Source: Thalassoglobus polymorphus (GTDB taxonomy: Bacteria > Planctomycetota > Planctomycetia > Planctomycetales > Planctomycetaceae). From it: a DNA stretch of 64,000 nt. The stretch covers positions 3,289,500 to 3,353,499 of the forward strand of contig NZ_CP036267.1 of assembly GCF_007744255.1 (NCBI RefSeq), in the 5' to 3' direction. A program made the position numbers and the translations under genes. Below are positions 34,361 through 43,003 of the stretch, piece after piece. Under the pieces are notes generated by a model. That model saw nothing but the letters and a program-made list of their open reading frames with translations. It searched no databases and had not been told where the DNA came from. Numbering within the stretch: position 1 is the first letter of the stretch; every line of letters starts with the position of its first letter.

Positions 34361-36184
34361 CTAGTGAAATCGAATAACTGGGATCGTCAGCATGACTCGC
34401 TCTTCAGCCAAGAAGTCGAGCTGAAGAAGTGCTTCCTGAACCATTTCCACTCGCAATGGATCAAGTTGTTGAAGCGTCGGTGCCAATGCGGACCAGATCC
34501 CCAGTGACAGTCGTTTATCGTCGTCCTTCTTGGGTGGTGCAAGATCTTCAACCAAAACTTCCATGAAGTTCTTTGCACGAGGGACGGTACGAATTTCGTA
34601 ATCTTTGAGTTCGAGATCTTTGACGAGGTAATCAATCGCGTCATCCAATGAACCGAGTTCGTCCACCAGTCCTAACTCAAGCGCCTGCGCTCCGGTATAC
34701 ACTCGACCGCCGGCAATTTCGTCAATGTCTTTGCTGAGTTTCCCTTCACGTCCTGCAGTGACGTGCCCTTTGAAAACGCCATAGATCGAATCCATCCACC
34801 CTTGGAGTTCATCGCGGTCTTCATCACTGAAAGGCTTTGATGAATGAAGGAGGTCTGCTTTGTCACCACGCTTGATCGGTTCGAAATTGATTCCAACTCT
34901 GTTCCACAGTTTCGCAGTCGCCAGTTTCCCTGCGACAACACCAATAGACCCTGTAATGGTGCTCGGATTCGCGAAGATGCGATTCGCTCGACAGGAAACA
35001 TAATACCCGCCACTCGCTGCATAGTTGCCCATTGAAACGACGACTGGTTTTTTCTCCTGGAGTTCAGTGATCGCCTGCAACATGATTTCCGAAGCCGTTG
35101 CCGATCCCCCCGGAGAATTCACTCGTAGAATGACGCCACGGATTCGAGGTTCGGCAGCGATGGAATCCAATGCTTTTCGAATCTCTTCGCTAAACGCCCC
35201 TTCTGTTGCTCCGAACGGAGAGGCTTGTTTTTTGCCCAAGTAGATGGCCCCGTCAATGTGGACGATAGCAATCGCATCTTTGGTGGAACGACGTTGCTTC
35301 GGTCCGGCGAGAATTTCTGCCCAAAGTTGCAAGGCTGCAAAGGGATTGTTGAGATCGATTTCTTTCCCGGTCTTTTTCCCGTATTTTTTGTCAAATTTCA
35401 CAGTCACTCCATGAGTCTTCTTGATGAAGGACGTGAGTTGCTCTCGCGTGAAGACTTCATCAGTCAACCCGGCCTCTTTCGCAGTTTCAGCAGAATAAAG
35501 CCCTTTGTTGATCCATCTTTCGACCTGAGCGTCATCAACTTTTCGCCCCTGAGAAATGCTCGACTTCAAACCAGCATAGATCCCGTCGTACAGCCATTTG
35601 CTCATTTCCTGGGATTGCTCACTAGGTCCTTTGCGCATGAACATCTCGGCGGCACTTTTATAATCTCCACACGTCAGGAAGTCCGGCTGTACCTGGAGCA
35701 TGTCGAGCAGGCCCCGCAAATACATTTGCTCCCCATAGATTCCATTGATCCAGACATCTCCGGTTGGCGAGACACAAATTTTGGTCGCTCCGCTCAGAGT
35801 TGCATACGGCGCTGTTTTCAGTGAATCAGCGTGAGCGTAGACAGGCTTTTTCGCGGCAGTCTCTCGAATCGCTTCAGCGATCTCCTCAGATTGTGCATGC
35901 CCGACAGAACTCGCGCCCAAAAGCACAACAGCTGCGACGTCTTCGTCCTCACTTGCCTTTTTAAGACGTCCTGTGAAAGACCGAAGTGACTCATTTCCGA
36001 TGCTGCCAAAAATCGGATCATCAGGGGTCGGCTTATCTGTAATGGCCCCTCCCAGATCAAAGACCGCCACTGTGCCGGGCTCTTTCTTGTCGTCCTTGTC
36101 CTTCTCCTGTGCAAAGCAGGGAGTAAGCAGTGTCACACTCAGTAGTGAAAACGTCGTGATGAGGGTTCGTATCCGAAAATCCAT
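34361..36184 (-). CDS. sppA: Signal peptide peptidase SppA, long (67K) form
   Basis: A 607-residue exported serine protease of family S49 that degrades cleaved signal peptides. A signal peptide (about 1-25, ending PCFAQ) precedes two tandem S49 domains. The long-form catalytic Lys is in GDYKSAAE (Lys176, N-terminal domain) and the nucleophile Ser is in NYAASGGYYVS (Ser391, C-terminal domain), as in E. coli SppA. NPSTITGSIGVVAGKL also matches. ATG 36184 is preferred because GGAG lies just upstream and a proper signal peptide follows; the frame continues upstream to 36250 without one. The E. coli enzyme is anchored in the membrane, and this one may be periplasmic. Confidence 0.93.
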   Translation of the reverse strand: MDFRIRTLITTFSLLSVTLLTPCFAQEKDKDDKKEPGTVAVFDLGGAITDKPTPDDPIFGSIGNESLRSFTGRLKKASEDEDVAAVVLLGASSVGHAQSEEIAEAIRETAAKKPVYAHADSLKTAPYATLSGATKICVSPTGDVWINGIYGEQMYLRGLLDMLQVQPDFLTCGDYKSAAEMFMRKGPSEQSQEMSKWLYDGIYAGLKSSISQGRKVDDAQVERWINKGLYSAETAKEAGLTDEVFTREQLTSFIKKTHGVTVKFDKKYGKKTGKEIDLNNPFAALQLWAEILAGPKQRRSTKDAIAIVHIDGAIYLGKKQASPFGATEGAFSEEIRKALDSIAAEPRIRGVILRVNSPGGSATASEIMLQAITELQEKKPVVVSMGNYAASGGYYVSCRANRIFANPSTITGSIGVVAGKLATAKLWNRVGINFEPIKRGDKADLLHSSKPFSDEDRDELQGWMDSIYGVFKGHVTAGREGKLSKDIDEIAGGRVYTGAQALELGLVDELGSLDDAIDYLVKDLELKDYEIRTVPRAKNFMEVLVEDLAPPKKDDDKRLSLGIWSALAPTLQQLDPLRVEMVQEALLQLDFLAEERVMLTIPVIRFH

Positions 36185-36348
36185 TTCTATTTTTCTCCAG
36201 TAAGGCAACTTCGTCGAGCGAAAGCGGGAAAATTCCAAGAACACGTCCATTGATTGTGTTCCAGACTATATTGTGAGCCAGACTGTATCAGCTTGACAAC
36301 CGCTGAGCACCTGGATTTTATCGCGAGTGAAAGAAACCGGCTTTTTAA

Positions 36349-36442
36349 TTGAACCAGTCCGTGAACCTTTGGGACTGTCACTTTTCGCAACATTTTAAGA
36401 GAGCAAATAAGAGAGCAAATTCAAGTTTCGGGATCAGTTCCA
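36349..36442. repeat. Family B repeat with internal duplication
   Basis: Ends TTGAACCAGTCC and GGGATCAGTTCCAA are inverted. Internally AAGAGAGCAAAT is present twice in tandem, making this copy about 12 bp longer than other B copies. It opens the gene-free island 36185-37309. Confidence 0.8.
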
Positions 36443-36565
36443 AAATCGTCAACTCTTCATTAGTCGAGCTTCGAAAAGTCTTAGCATACAATCGAGTGAG
36501 AGAAGCGAGTGAGAGAAGAATCGCAAGGTTTTCCACGAATCCCAAATCTTCAAGACGTGCGAACT

Positions 36566-36594
36566 AAGTAGTCCGGGACCATTGTCCCGGACAA
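36566..36594. repeat. Direct repeat D, left copy, with 9-bp hairpin
   Basis: The sequence AAGTAGTCCGGGACCATTG and the following TCCCGGACAA occur identically at 36857-36885. It contains a perfect stem GTCCGGGAC/GTCCCGGAC with a CATT loop (36571-36592). Similarity to the second copy continues more weakly to a shared GAACATCTTT at about 36677 and 37012. Confidence 0.9.
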
Positions 36595-36675
36595 TCCAAG
36601 TCTCGGCCTCTCCAAAACTGAGAGTTCAAACAAGACAGCCCAAAGCGCCTCCCGAACGGCAAGCCAGTCATCTCT

Positions 36676-36856
36676 GGAACATCTTTCGAATTGGTGTTCA
36701 GGTTCTGCCTCGTGGCGAACAGCAATTTTACTAGAACTGATCCTGAAACTTGAAATTGCTCTCTCACTCATTGAATAAAACAGCTATTCCAGATGTTTAC
36801 GGACCGGTTCTAGAGAAATGCGTTCTACACGGGCACACGTTAGAACAAACTGCTCC
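36676..36856. mobile_element. Composite repeat: family A interrupted by family B, second case
   Basis: A left half (CATCTTTCGAATTGGTGTTC to GGCGAACAGCAATTTTA) ends at CTAG 36731-36734. B follows (AACTGATCCTGAAACTTG to GGACCGGTT), then CTAG 36810-36813 and the A right half (AGAAATGCGTTCTACACGGG to AACTGCTCC). The insertion point and relative orientation are the same as at 29585-29767. The outer neighbours here are the two copies of direct repeat D. Confidence 0.9.
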
Positions 36857-36885
36857 AAGTAGTCCGGGACCATTGTCCCGGACAA
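36857..36885. repeat. Direct repeat D, right copy, with 9-bp hairpin
   Basis: Identical 29 bp to 36566-36594, with the hairpin at 36862-36883. It is followed by a short tandem array of CCCAAAGTGAACAA (36886-36920). The rest of the island to 37309 shows no gene; a 14-bp palindrome GAAATTCGAATTTC is at 37064-37077. Confidence 0.9.
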
Positions 36886-37309
36886 CCCAAAGTGAACAAC
36901 CCAAAGTGAACAACCCAAAGCGGAGGCTCCAAAGAGAACCAGCCAAAGAGACCAGTGTCCAGAACGACAGTGCCCAAAACGACAGCCATGTCATTTCTAA
37001 CCGCTCACTATTCTGAACATCTTTGGGAAGGAGGCCAAATATTGGATTCAGGTCGTTCAATTTGAAATTCGAATTTCGTATCATTCCACACTGGTCCCTC
37101 AATTCTGAACAGCCCTGACAAAACTGTTAATACAGTGCAGTTGACACAATTGCCGCCGAAGCTGCTGTGATTCATTTGATTTTCAATCACAGGTTCGGGG
37201 CTTTCATAGAGGTCAGCGCCCTTTCATTATTGTCCAGTGGCCTGAATTGGACATCTTTTTTTAGTTGCGGTCGTCGAGGCTGCGTTTCGATATCTGAAAG
37301 ACTCTGTTG

Positions 37310-38311
37310 ATGTGGGAATCACTCCGGGGACACCAAGCACAAATTGAAATGTTTCGTCGTGCCATTCAGCGAAGCCGCACGGCTCATGCCTATCTGTTCG
37401 TCGGTCCGTCCGGGATCGGAAAGAAACTGTTCGCGCACAACATGGCACAAGCTCTCTTTTGTGAACGTTGTCCGGACGCCGACTTCAATGCTTGTGGAGA
37501 ATGCTCATCGTGCAAACAGATCCAAGCTGGCACACATCCAGACCTGTTGACGATTGGTTGTCCAGAAGGCAAGCGCGAACTCCCCATCGAACTACTCATC
37601 GGGTCCCGAGAACAGCGTGGCAGAACCGGGTTATGTCATGAACTGGCTCTCCGTCCGATGTCCGCCTCACGGCGAATTGCCATTATCGACGATGCCGAAA
37701 CCATGAACGAAGCGAGTGCGAACTCACTTCTCAAAACACTGGAAGAACCGCCACCAGGAGTCATTCTGTTTCTCATCGCTCCTGATACAGACCCCATTTT
37801 GCCAACGATTCGGTCGCGATGCCAAACTGTCCGTTTTTCGACTTTAAGTGAACAGGATATCGAAGAGCTACTGATTGAAAACGGAGACGTTCAGAACGAA
37901 GCACAGGCGAAATCAGTCAGCCAATTTGCCGAAGGAAACTTGACAACCGCACGGCAATTGTTGGACTCTGGACTGCTGCAATTGAAAGCGACTGTCGAAA
38001 ACTGCCTGAAGGAATTTCCCATCAACAGTTTACGTTCAGTGAAGGCGATCAATGCGGTCTTCGAAGAAATTGGCGGCGATACGTCTCAACAAAGACAGAA
38101 CATGCGCTGGGCGAACCAGTTTTGTATTGACTTCCTTCGCCGAACTCTCCGAGAAACGGCTGATCCAACAGCTTCGGATAAACTCGCGCTGATGATGGAC
38201 CGCTGTTTTGAGGCCGAGCAACACTTGAAACAGACAATGTCGATTCCGTTATGCCTCGATTCATTGTTTGATGACCTCGCCAGAATCTCCAGAACACCTG
38301 TGCCAGTTTGA
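37310..38311 (+). CDS. holB: DNA polymerase III delta-prime subunit
   Basis: A 333-residue AAA+ clamp-loader subunit. Walker A is GPSGIGKK (about 33-40), the zinc-binding cluster is CERC, CGEC and SSCK (about 53-70), and sensor-1 and the clamp-loader SRC motif are seen in IRSRCQTVRF. LLKTLEEPPPGVILFLIAPD is typical of delta-prime/tau. The C-terminal helical domain covers about 210-330. Delta-prime is the stator of the loader that places the beta clamp on DNA. ATG 37310 is one codon after a TTG at 37307. It stands alone, 150 bp before rlmN. Confidence 0.92.
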   Translation: MWESLRGHQAQIEMFRRAIQRSRTAHAYLFVGPSGIGKKLFAHNMAQALFCERCPDADFNACGECSSCKQIQAGTHPDLLTIGCPEGKRELPIELLIGSREQRGRTGLCHELALRPMSASRRIAIIDDAETMNEASANSLLKTLEEPPPGVILFLIAPDTDPILPTIRSRCQTVRFSTLSEQDIEELLIENGDVQNEAQAKSVSQFAEGNLTTARQLLDSGLLQLKATVENCLKEFPINSLRSVKAINAVFEEIGGDTSQQRQNMRWANQFCIDFLRRTLRETADPTASDKLALMMDRCFEAEQHLKQTMSIPLCLDSLFDDLARISRTPVPV

Positions 38312-38464
38312 TTCACGATTGTTGATCCGACCGTATTTCTTCACTTTGTCACTCCACTCAAAGCAAGCGATGCCGTATCATGTTGGCAGCGAGAAAACGC
38401 CATGATATTGGCATGTGCCGCCCTCTATCACTCCCATACTCCCTCACTTCACCGCAGAACGTCC

Positions 38465-39538
38465 ATGACTCAACGGCTCATTACAGATCTTTCAAGAGAT
38501 GAACTGCTTGCATGGGTTGAAGCAACCGGGAATGCCTCTTACCGCGCAGACCAGATCCGTCGTTGGACTTACGGAAAACGCGTTTCTTCGTTCGATGAGA
38601 TGCACGACATCCCTGTAACGCTTAGAGCAAGTCTCGCAAAGGACTTCACTTTCTTCGCATCAAAAATTGTGCGACATCAAGTCTCTCAAGATGGCACTGA
38701 AAAACTTCTGCTGGAGATGCATGACGGTGAGAACGTCGAATGCGTCTTGATGCGAGAAGAGAAGCGGCAAACGGTTTGCGTGAGTACCCAGGTTGGATGT
38801 GCCATGGGTTGCGTCTTTTGTGCCAGTGGACTCAAGGGGCTGAAACGCGACCTGACAACCGGCGAAATCCTCGATCAAATCCTGAGACTCGATCGCCTGC
38901 TTTCAATTGAAGAGCGAATCACCAACGTGGTGATCATGGGGATGGGCGAACCGTTAGCAAACTTAAAAAACCTGATTCCCGCCCTCCTGACGCTCAACGA
39001 AAAAGGAGGCATGGGGCTTGGTGCACGCAGAATCACAGTCTCCACAGTCGGGCTTCCCGAGAAGATTCACGAACTGGGTGAAATCAATATCCCGTTCAAT
39101 CTGGCTGTTTCGCTGCACGCTCCCAATAATGACTTGAGAAACGAAATCGTCCCTGTCAACAAAAACATTCACCTGGAAAGAATCTTGCAGGCTGCTGATC
39201 ATTACTTCGAGAAAACGGGTCGACGGATCACTTACGAATACGTTTTGCTAGCCGGCGTCAACGATGCTGATGAACACGCCCGTGAGTTGGGAGAGTTACT
39301 CACTCATCGCAACGCTCATGTCAACCTGATTCCAATGAACGATGTTGCTCCCCTCTCTTTGACAGCTCCTTCGGCTCCGAGAACAAATCAATTCGTCGAA
39401 ACGTTGAATTCCTGGAACGTGAATGCCACTGTGCGTAAACGAAAAGGAGCGGACATTGATGCCGCATGCGGCCAATTGCGACTCGAGCAAGAATCAGGCG
39501 GCAACCCCAACTTACACGCTCTCGAAATCAACTCTTAG
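38465..39538 (+). CDS. rlmN: 23S rRNA (adenine2503-C2)-methyltransferase
   Basis: A 357-residue radical SAM enzyme that methylates C2 of A2503 in 23S rRNA, and in many bacteria A37 of some tRNAs. The [4Fe-4S] motif CAMGCVFC (Cys-x3-Cys-x2-Cys) lies near residue 100, preceded by VCVSTQVG. The SAM-binding GMGEPLAN, the ISVSTVG-like ITVSTVGLPEKI and the C-terminal methyl-carrier Cys in DAACGQLR are all present. ATG 38465 is preferred over 38402 because it gives the normal family start. Its TAG stop is the left edge of a shortened family A repeat. Confidence 0.95.
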   Translation: MTQRLITDLSRDELLAWVEATGNASYRADQIRRWTYGKRVSSFDEMHDIPVTLRASLAKDFTFFASKIVRHQVSQDGTEKLLLEMHDGENVECVLMREEKRQTVCVSTQVGCAMGCVFCASGLKGLKRDLTTGEILDQILRLDRLLSIEERITNVVIMGMGEPLANLKNLIPALLTLNEKGGMGLGARRITVSTVGLPEKIHELGEINIPFNLAVSLHAPNNDLRNEIVPVNKNIHLERILQAADHYFEKTGRRITYEYVLLAGVNDADEHARELGELLTHRNAHVNLIPMNDVAPLSLTAPSAPRTNQFVETLNSWNVNATVRKRKGADIDAACGQLRLEQESGGNPNLHALEINS

Positions 39539-39595
39539 GGCAGCTTGTACTACCGCCTGCCGGGTAGGACACGAACACCAATTCGAAAAATGCTA
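39536..39595. repeat. Family A repeat, internally deleted copy at the rlmN stop
   Basis: Left end TAGGGCAGCTTGTACTACCG and right end CACCAATTCGAAAAATGCTAG are kept, but about 40 bp of the middle are missing. The first TAG is the rlmN stop codon. TAG occurs at both ends. Confidence 0.75.
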
Positions 39596-39641
39596 GAGTG
39601 CCGAGACGCGTCGGATCAAGTTCAATGGAGTATGAGACTGG

Positions 39642-41420
39642 ATGTGGCAACTGAGTGTGCAAGGACCTGAGCCTAGACAACGTTGGAAGCAACGATTGGA
39701 AAATCGCCGCTCGTATTCGGTTGGACGCGAGCAACAATGCGATCTTCCTGTGATTTGGGAACCGCAACTTTCTCGTAAACACTTCTCTTTGAAAGTTGAG
39801 CGAGAAACAGTCACTCTTTCCGTTTCTGAAGGTGCGCAAAACCCGATCTTTCACCAAGGGGAAAAGATTCAGCCAGGAATTCATGTCGCCCCCGACAAAT
39901 TTGTGGTCGGCAAGACTGCTTTCTACCTGAATAAAATATCACCAACTTCCAACTCGCCCGACGCACCATTTCAAGAGTTGACTTTTTCAAATCAAGAGTT
40001 GCAGAAAGTCGAGTTTGCTGATGCCGACCGTCGTCTGGAAGCACTCGCTCGCTTACCCGAAGTGATCAACGAGTCCGCTTCCAAAGAGGAATCCGCCTCG
40101 AAATTGATCTCAGTCATTCTTGCCGGAATTCGACACTCCGAGGCTGCAGCCGTTGTTGCGCTAGATTCAAATCGTCAAATGGACATCCACGCTTGGGAAC
40201 GTCGAAACGAAACGGAAGGTGTTTTCAAACCGAGCGCTCGACTTCTGAAAGATGCGATCGACGGGAAAAGGTCGGTCCTTCATGTGTGGGAGAAAAGCAA
40301 TGAAGCTGGTCAGCAATATACAATGGCAGCGGAATTTGACTGGGCGTTTTGTGTCCCAATTCAGGTTTCCGAGCGTGAGCCGTGGGGGATTTATGTTGCA
40401 GGTCGACTCGATACGCCTTTCCTGGAGGGAGGACATCTACGGCAGAATATTCAGTCCGATGTTCGATTTGCACAGCTGGTTGGCGAAGTCATCAGTTCAT
40501 CGCAGCGAATGAACAGAATGGAAGGACAACTCTCTGTTCTTCGCCGATTTCTCTCACCGCCGATCCTCAGAGCTCTGGAAGATACTGGACACAACCATGA
40601 GTTGAATATTGACCTACTGAAACCTCGTGAGTGCGATGTGACCGTACTCTTCTGTGACCTGCGAGGTTTTAGTCACCGTGCAGAAGAATCGGCAGATGAT
40701 TTGACGGGATTGCTAGATCGAGTCAACGCCGCATTGGAAGTGATGTCGAGCGAGATTCTCGACCACGGTGGCGTCACTGGAGACTTTCTCGGCGATGCCG
40801 TTCTCGGTTTTTGGGGTTGGCCATTCAGCTCAGAGGATGCCCCCCTGAAAGCTTGCAGAGCTGCCCTGTCGATTCGACACGAATTCACACGCATCCAACA
40901 AGAAGATGGTCATCCGCTACAAGATTTTCAAGTCGGAATTGGGATCGCTCATGGGCGTGCAGTCGCAGGTCAAATCGGAACAAGCGGCCGCATGGCAGTT
41001 ACTGTATTCGGCCCTGTCGTCAACCTGGCGAGCCGACTCGAAGGGATGACGAAGAAACTCCGCGTCCCCATCGTAATGGATGAAGCGACAACAGAGATTG
41101 CCCGTGAACGACTCTCTGAAGGTGAAGGTCGCGTGAGGAAACTGGCTCGAGTTCTTCCGTACGGTCTGGAAAATATTCTCAACGTCAGCGAACTTGTCCC
41201 TCCGGCAGGAGAGGATTCCGAATTGTCGGACGAACAGATTCAGGTCTATGAGAACGGTGTCAAACAGTTCATGGACGGTGACTGGGAAGAAGCCTATCGT
41301 TTGTTACACTCAATGCCCTCAAGCGATCAGGCACAGGACTTTCTGTTGGCGATCATCACTCAAAACAACCGGCGAGCACCTCCAAATTGGCGGGGAGTCA
41401 TTGAGCTTTCTAACAAGTGA
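39642..41420 (+). CDS. FHA-GAF-class III nucleotide cyclase
   Basis: A 592-residue cytoplasmic signalling protein. An FHA phosphothreonine-binding domain is at about 24-97 (SYSVGREQQCDLPV, then PQLSRKHFSL). A GAF-like domain covers about 130-290. The class III cyclase domain is at about 328-505 with metal-binding Asp339 (LFCDLRGFS) and Asp385 (DFLGDAVLGFWG). The purine-specifying Lys expected just before is Asp381 here, as in several planctomycete homologs, so the nucleotide is uncertain. A C-terminal tail with SDEQIQVYENGVKQFMDGDW resembles a TPR pair. The FHA domain suggests control by Ser/Thr kinases such as the one at 2.8 kb (inference). Confidence 0.88.
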   Translation: MWQLSVQGPEPRQRWKQRLENRRSYSVGREQQCDLPVIWEPQLSRKHFSLKVERETVTLSVSEGAQNPIFHQGEKIQPGIHVAPDKFVVGKTAFYLNKISPTSNSPDAPFQELTFSNQELQKVEFADADRRLEALARLPEVINESASKEESASKLISVILAGIRHSEAAAVVALDSNRQMDIHAWERRNETEGVFKPSARLLKDAIDGKRSVLHVWEKSNEAGQQYTMAAEFDWAFCVPIQVSEREPWGIYVAGRLDTPFLEGGHLRQNIQSDVRFAQLVGEVISSSQRMNRMEGQLSVLRRFLSPPILRALEDTGHNHELNIDLLKPRECDVTVLFCDLRGFSHRAEESADDLTGLLDRVNAALEVMSSEILDHGGVTGDFLGDAVLGFWGWPFSSEDAPLKACRAALSIRHEFTRIQQEDGHPLQDFQVGIGIAHGRAVAGQIGTSGRMAVTVFGPVVNLASRLEGMTKKLRVPIVMDEATTEIARERLSEGEGRVRKLARVLPYGLENILNVSELVPPAGEDSELSDEQIQVYENGVKQFMDGDWEEAYRLLHSMPSSDQAQDFLLAIITQNNRRAPPNWRGVIELSNK

Positions 41421-41429
41421 AAACGACCA

Positions 41430-41462
41430 CTTTTTTGACGACTTTCTCAACAGTCAAAAAAG
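41430..41462 (+). terminator. Hairpin after the cyclase gene
   Basis: A perfect 10-bp stem CTTTTTTGAC/GTCAAAAAAG with a 13-base loop, 10 bp past the cyclase stop. It is A/T-rich and lacks a following T-run; terminator function is plausible on position. Confidence 0.55.
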
Positions 41463-41615
41463 CTCGCTGAGACGCTTCACACTTTCATTCATTTGTGGTT
41501 AAATCAATTTTCGACGTTCATTTCAAATTGAGTGGTCTCACTCGAACCTCATTGGTCACGGCCATCTCAGACTCATTTTCATAAAACAAATCCTCCTCGT
41601 GAGGTTGATATAATT

Positions 41616-41915
41616 ATGATCCACTACACGTGCGATCTGTGCGGATGTCCTATTAGTTCGGAACGGTACGAAGCTAAAATTGAAGTGGCTCCTGTACACG
41701 ACCCTGATGACATTTCCTCAGACGATTTGACCGCTGATCATTTGCAACTTATTGCAGATGAGATTGATGCAATGGAATCTACTGGAGAATTCGAATTGGA
41801 AGAAACAGGCACAAAAAAATTGAATCTCGATTTCTGTGAATCTTGCGCACAGCGATTTCTTAGATCACCGCTGAACCTTTCACCTGGCCCCCGAGTAAAA
41901 TTCAGCAACAATTAA
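41616..41915 (+). CDS. Small zinc-ribbon protein
   Basis: A 99-residue protein with two Cys pairs, CDLCGCP near the N-terminus and CESCAQ near residue 80, likely to bind one zinc ion across an acidic helical insert (AIADEIDAMESTGEFEL-like region). I recognise no named family; planctomycetes have similar small proteins. The ATG at 41616 follows GAGGTT; the frame upstream to 41532 has no signal features. It lies 195 bp after the cyclase gene, beyond a hairpin, and 322 bp before the next gene. That gap holds one family C and one family A repeat and nothing else visible. Confidence 0.72.
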   Translation: MIHYTCDLCGCPISSERYEAKIEVAPVHDPDDISSDDLTADHLQLIADEIDAMESTGEFELEETGTKKLNLDFCESCAQRFLRSPLNLSPGPRVKFSNN

Positions 41916-42003
41916 GAATCACGGAGAAATTTTCTCCGGTCAGTGCCACTCGCCCGGAGTTTGCCCCGTCGCTCAGATGTTGCGAGAGCAGACACGAACG
42001 TTT

Positions 42004-42103
42004 GAGCGGTTTTGATAAAGGTGTAGTAGTCCTGTCTCGTGGCACACAGCCAATCACCTGACAAGGCGCTCAGTTCACGGACACAAAAAACACGAAAGTG
42101 TTC
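42004..42103. repeat. Family C repeat, copy 1
   Basis: A 100-bp element (GAGCGGTTTTGATAAAGGTG to CGAAAGTGTTC) about 90 percent identical to 45641-45740. It shares with family A a CTCGTGGC core motif. Directly followed by a family A copy. Confidence 0.9.
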
Positions 42104-42105
42104 TT

Positions 42106-42208
42106 GAGCATCTATGCGAATTTGTTTGCAGGTTTTGCCTCGTGGCGAAGAGCATTTTTACTAGAGAAATGCGTTTCTCACGGGCACACGGCAGAGCAAA
42201 CTGCTCTG
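42106..42208. repeat. Family A repeat, full solo copy
   Basis: GAGCATCTATGCGAATTTG, GCCTCGTGGCGAAGAGC, TTTTTACTAGAGAAATGCG, and GCAGAGCAAACTGCTCT. The internal CTAG is single, an empty site compared with the two composite copies. It ends 30 bp upstream of the next gene start. Confidence 0.9.
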
Positions 42209-42237
42209 GAAGAGACTTCTTCTGACTGGTTTCAATC

Positions 42238-42729
42238 ATGGCGTTGCGCGACTTAGTCAATCAGGAATTGATACAGCTCACTCAATCGGGATCGGTCCCA
42301 ACGACTCTCTCAGCGACCGATTCATCCGGAATTGTCATCACATTGGAAGTCACTGCAATTGACTCCATGAGTGTAGAACTGATGGAACTCTCACTCTTTG
42401 TTCCACAGCTACAAAATGCTGCTTTTGATATTCTGAAACAGTGGTCGATCGATCTCAGCCAGAGAATCACATACCTGCTGGAGAACATCGGGCCACTTGA
42501 ATTCGACCCGAATGCCGGACAGGTTCTCATACGCTCTTCTCCCCCCGGGCAACTTTCTCACGGAACTCAATTCTACGAAATCATGCTTTCCTCCTCAGGA
42601 AACGGGACATTCACTCTTCGTCGATTCAAATCGATTCAAGGGACTCCGGGGCGTGATCAAGTCGAAATGCAAATGACGATTGAAGTCCTGCTAAGACTCA
42701 TTGACGACCTCCTCGACACGATTCCTTAG
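42238..42729 (+). CDS. Hypothetical protein
   Basis: A 163-residue soluble protein without signal peptide or membrane helix. It looks like an alpha-beta domain (VITLEVTAIDSMSVELMEL, then FYEIMLSSSGNGTFTLRRF) with amphipathic terminal helices. I recognise no named family. Codon use fits the neighbours. The ATG is 30 bp from the end of a family A repeat, so its promoter must lie within or before the repeat. Confidence 0.65.
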   Translation: MALRDLVNQELIQLTQSGSVPTTLSATDSSGIVITLEVTAIDSMSVELMELSLFVPQLQNAAFDILKQWSIDLSQRITYLLENIGPLEFDPNAGQVLIRSSPPGQLSHGTQFYEIMLSSSGNGTFTLRRFKSIQGTPGRDQVEMQMTIEVLLRLIDDLLDTIP

Positions 42730-43003
42730 GCTACTCCCCCCGCAAATCTATTTGTCCCGCCGTCTACTTGTTCCGTAGTCGTTTATTGGCCCGGTTAACG
42801 ACTGCGTCACTGCTCCGTCTGTGTTCAAATCGTGAATTTCGCTTTCGCCGAATCCACGAATTAAACACATGTTTGTCAGCGAGATCCTTGTGGCCCGATG
42901 CCTCTGATTTGAAACGTGGCGATCCAGTTCCGACAAGAGACTGGATCATTTCCAGCAAGGCATGCTAAATTTGACGGCCATCGACCTTATTCAAAATTGG
43001 ATC

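Noticed and set aside
36750-37016. 88-residue plus-strand frame in the repeat island
   Set aside because: It consists of translated B, A and D repeat sequence and no domain is visible.
37100-37300. Possible tRNA (GGTTCGGGGC resembles a T-arm)
   Set aside because: No acceptor stem, anticodon arm or D-arm can be folded around it.
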